From NCBI GenBank assembly GCA_049670505.1, contig JBATTK010000188.1:1-8130 (forward strand): a stretch of DNA of 8,130 nucleotides, written 5' to 3'. Below, piece after piece: positions 6,746 through 8,130 of this stretch (within the stretch, counting starts at the first letter, position 1; each line of letters opens with the position of its first letter). The stretch comes from JBATTK01 sp049670505. GTDB lineage: Bacteria > Bacteroidota > Bacteroidia > Flavobacteriales > Flavobacteriaceae. The notes beneath the pieces were generated by a model. The model did not search any database and had not been told where the DNA came from. It worked only from the letters and a program-made list of their open reading frames with translations. The translations under genes and the position numbers were made by a program.

Positions 6746-8130
6746 TTAATGGTTTTTTATAAGAACGATCTGCATATTGTCCATACTTGCAGCTGTTTTT
6801 CTAAAGTTCCTATATTCCTTATATTTTTCTTTTGGATATAGACCCTTCTTTATAAGTAAGGTTCTTTTATACACTATAGATTTCTTATCATCATTAAGTT
6901 TTGTTGACATGGAGTAAGACCCAAACTCGTTCTCAAAACTTTGTCCTTCTGGAATTGCCTCAATATCATATCCATCAGGAAGGGTAATGGTATACTCGTC
7001 CTCATCCATATGACCACGTTGTATCTCAAAGGGTAGCTTTCGGTTTCTATACCTTCTGGGAACATATTGGTTTTTGTTAAATGCATTGGCCGTAAATAAA
7101 AGTCGATCTCCGCTTTTGGTTCCGTAATTAATGGCACTTATTTTTATCTCCTCAGTAAAAACTATAGCATCCCTATCATTTTTAAATTCGTATGCCTGGA
7201 CCTTGAGATTATTAATATTTTTCCAATAATCTTTATAATGTTTTATAACGTCTTCTTTCGGGTCTTTTTCCAAATGAAAACGATTATCATATTGAACACC
7301 TTTGGTATCTATGACAACTTCGGCCAAAATGCCCCCTTCCTTGGTCAATGAAAATGCCGCCATTGTCTTTTGATGATTCTGTTCATTTAGATAGGAAACT
7401 GTTTTTACGATTTCTCCTCCATTTGGCTTTACGATCAATACTTTTCTATCATCGGTAAAATCGCCCACAAATCCGAAAGGATGTACCTGCGAAGTACAAT
7501 CGATCCAATGGTACCCGTTATTATAGGGAATGGCCAAGATGGCATGATTACCTTGAATGAGGTCCGCAAAATCCTCATCAAAATCAACCTTAGTATTACC
7601 CGCTTCCACCACGGTATAATATGATTTAACCCCCACAACTTCTAACAAGGCTTTGGTATAATTGGAAAGTCCCTTACAATCGCCATATTTAACACGATCT
7701 ACATCAATGGCACTGATGGGCTGAAAACCACCAATACCAATTTGTACGCTTATATATCTAGTATTATCCTGAACGTATTTATATATAATTTTTGCCTTTT
7801 CCAAATCATCTTCAATACCCTGGACCAATGATTTAGCCCTGAACTTTGTATTTTCCGGGAGATCTGTTCTTCCTTTCAAAAGATTCTCATCCAACCACTT
7901 GCCCAGATCGTTCCAATTATTCACCTGAGCATCGTATCCCTTATAGGAGAAGTTTGCTAACCTAGCTGATAATTTAGGCGCAATGGTATTAAAAGGAGGA
8001 CTAAGACTTTCCTGTTTTATTGCCGGAATATTTTCTGCTTTGTAAACAGTCCTTCCCGTTTCTTCTATTTTGGAAGTAGTAATCCCTGAGAGATGATATT
8101 CTTTTACAATGGGTTTTAAAGCCTCAGAAT
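6746..8130 (-). CDS. DUF3857 / transglutaminase-like protein with intact Cys-His-Asp triad, N-terminus beyond the right window edge
   Basis: The C-terminal 460 residues are visible and the frame is open to the window edge. A GTG at 7924 is internal: the 68 codons before it are also open and read as family sequence (for example KPIVKEYHLSGI). The transglutaminase core is clear. The Cys lies in KYGDCKGLSNYTKALLE (codon 7678-7676), the His in QGNHAILAIP (codon 7546-7544) and the Asp in YHWIDCTSQ (codon 7501-7499), so the enzyme could be an active cysteine peptidase or transglutaminase-like protein. The C-terminal part resembles that of the downstream paralogue. Missing residues should include a signal peptide and most of the DUF3857 domain. 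The substrate is unknown. It leads into the 671-residue paralogue after 14 nt, so the two are almost certainly co-expressed and may act together. Confidence 0.88.
   Translation of the reverse strand, partial: SEALKPIVKEYHLSGITTSKIEETGRTVYKAENIPAIKQESLSPPFNTIAPKLSARLANFSYKGYDAQVNNWNDLGKWLDENLLKGRTDLPENTKFRAKSLVQGIEDDLEKAKIIYKYVQDNTRYISVQIGIGGFQPISAIDVDRVKYGDCKGLSNYTKALLEVVGVKSYYTVVEAGNTKVDFDEDFADLIQGNHAILAIPYNNGYHWIDCTSQVHPFGFVGDFTDDRKVLIVKPNGGEIVKTVSYLNEQNHQKTMAAFSLTKEGGILAEVVIDTKGVQYDNRFHLEKDPKEDVIKHYKDYWKNINNLKVQAYEFKNDRDAIVFTEEIKISAINYGTKSGDRLLFTANAFNKNQYVPRRYRNRKLPFEIQRGHMDEDEYTITLPDGYDIEAIPEGQSFENEFGSYSMSTKLNDDKKSIVYKRTLLIKKGLYPKEKYKEYRNFRKTAASMDNMQIVLIKNH

Noticed and set aside
6874..7638. 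Minus-strand open frames at 6874-7137 and 7435-7638
   Set aside because: They lie in another frame inside the edge DUF3857 gene, whose own frame carries the conserved triad.
7922..7924. GTG taken as the start of the edge DUF3857 gene
   Set aside because: The same frame stays open for 68 more codons to the window edge with family-like sequence, so this is an internal Val codon of a cut gene.
1..8130. Mobile element, CRISPR array, toxin-antitoxin or defence system
   Set aside because: No transposase or integrase motifs, spaced direct repeats, attachment sites or defence domains were seen. The MazG-like protein is a nucleotide pyrophosphohydrolase in a housekeeping setting, with no mazEF-type genes nearby.

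Overview
The window looks like chromosomal DNA from a marine-type member of the Flavobacteriaceae (Bacteroidota). The evidence is moderate AT-richness, no Shine-Dalgarno sequences before most genes, -7 boxes of the Bacteroidota form TAnnTTTG, protein sequences that read as flavobacterial orthologues, and the gene order mazG-like / aroA / queA / rlmN / polyprenyl synthetase, which I recall as typical of the family. I cannot name the genus.

All seven recognised genes lie on the minus strand, so transcription runs from the right edge to the left edge. From right to left they are: (1) the C-terminal 460 residues of a DUF3857/transglutaminase-like protein, cut by the right edge (6746-8130); (2) a complete 671-residue secreted paralogue (4716-6731); (3) a 108-residue MazG-like nucleotide pyrophosphohydrolase (4386-4712); (4) aroA, EPSP synthase (3108-4337); (5) queA, the tRNA queuosine enzyme (1970-3019); (6) rlmN, the 23S rRNA/tRNA m2A methyltransferase (612-1652); (7) the N-terminal 128 residues of a trans-polyprenyl diphosphate synthase, cut by the left edge (1-384). 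The first three are spaced by 14 and 3 nt and look like one transcript. aroA follows after 48 nt but has its own -7-like box. queA has the best promoter in the window. rlmN and the polyprenyl synthase are preceded by longer non-coding stretches (317 and 227 nt) and may be separately expressed.

Functionally this is mostly housekeeping: nucleotide-pool cleaning, the shikimate pathway, wobble-base modification (QueA), A2503/A37 methylation (RlmN) and isoprenoid chain synthesis, probably for menaquinone. Menaquinone also derives from the chorismate that AroA feeds, but the genes need not be co-regulated for that. The least understood part is the tandem DUF3857 pair. The edge protein keeps a Cys-His-Asp transglutaminase triad, while its neighbour has lost both the Cys and the His.

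Other points worth a look are non-ATG starts on rlmN (GTG) and aroA (TTG), a 17-bp palindrome between rlmN and the polyprenyl synthase gene, and a sharp rise in GC over the mazG-like gene. I see no tRNA, rRNA, CRISPR array, insertion sequence, integrase or defence system, and nothing that amounts to a new multi-gene system. The plus strand carries no convincing gene.
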